A DNA stretch of 64,000 bases, from NCBI RefSeq assembly GCF_007992095.1, contig NZ_BJZP01000007.1:153449-217448 (forward strand), in the 5' to 3' direction. The notes below the pieces were generated by a model, which saw nothing but the letters and a program-made list of their open reading frames with translations, made no database searches and was not told the origin of the DNA. Below are positions 63,872-64,000 of the stretch, piece after piece. The position numbers and the translations under genes were made by a program. Position 1 is the stretch's first letter; each line of letters starts with the position of its first letter. The stretch is from Paenirhizobium naphthalenivorans (GTDB lineage: Bacteria; Pseudomonadota; Alphaproteobacteria; Rhizobiales; Rhizobiaceae).

Positions 63872-64000
63872 CCATGCTCCCCCGCTCATGCCAGCCCCTT
63901 TGGTCCGGCGTCTCTCAAAGTTTAGCATATTCCCGGCCACGCAGGAGGAGCGAACGTGCGGCCACGCTGACTATCTTTAGCACAGCCGCACATTCTGGCA

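Overview
The window is high-GC, densely coded chromosomal DNA. It looks like a member of the Rhizobiaceae or a close relative within the Hyphomicrobiales. This is inferred from three things: an acpXL-to-lpxXL cluster for the very-long-chain lipid A acyl chain, a cysteine-bearing FnrN-type regulator next to hemN and complete fixNOQP/fixGHIS operons, and a rhizobial-style cobalamin gene layout with a short mosaic palindrome embedded in one gene. The exact genus cannot be read from the sequence alone.

Layout. 1-3037: end of an RluA-family pseudouridine synthase, a HAD phosphatase, an ATP12-type F1-ATPase assembly chaperone and a lipoprotein. 3038-4443: a decayed small secreted-protein gene followed by a cobalamin riboswitch. 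4444-11028: cobP(cobU)-cobW-cobN-cobO plus a small DMT-type membrane protein. 11028-12079: an intact IS630-family element that landed exactly in the shared tail of two convergent genes. 12079-12864: a TSUP permease. 13199-19722: cbiX-cobH-cobL-cobI-cbiG/cobJ-cobM, nearly all with 1-8 base overlaps. 19783-21758: three unrelated genes. 21847-27913: cobK and cbiD on the minus strand, then cobA-cobB-cobC-cobD on the plus strand. 28052-30841: an L,D-transpeptidase, fnrN and hemN. 30947-36351: acpXL-fabZXL-fabF2XL-fabF1XL-adh2XL-lpxXL. 36620-37953: a PAS protein and a hemerythrin. 38245-46459: fixNOQP and fixGHIS. 46564-47988: gnd. 48076-61371: a LacI regulator and a CUT1 sugar ABC transporter with glycoside-processing enzymes (GH2 beta-mannosidase, GH43 xylosidase, TIM-barrel isomerase, Gfo/Idh and aldo-keto reductase). 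61425-64000: S-formylglutathione hydrolase, a DUF1345 membrane protein, a UPF0178 protein and a small secreted protein.

How it fits together. Two RNA leaders, one a clear cobalamin riboswitch and one only riboswitch-like, precede the two large cob operons. The B12 route is a mosaic: the late cobalt-insertion proteins CobN/CobW of the aerobic route stand beside CbiX, CbiG and CbiD of the anaerobic route, and neither CobG nor CobF is present here. FnrN probably governs a low-oxygen regulon: TTGAT-N4-(A/G)TCAA boxes precede hemN (shared with fnrN), fixN and fixG. The LacI gene, with two AACGTT-centred candidate operators, probably controls the sugar cluster, whose beta-mannosidase gene carries a single-base frameshift.

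The most notable oddities are an in-frame palindromic repeat inside cobN, an insertion sequence that regenerates two stop codons, a ketosynthase-like protein without its catalytic cysteine paired with a complete one, and a second possible B12 leader RNA. No rRNA, tRNA or CRISPR array was seen.
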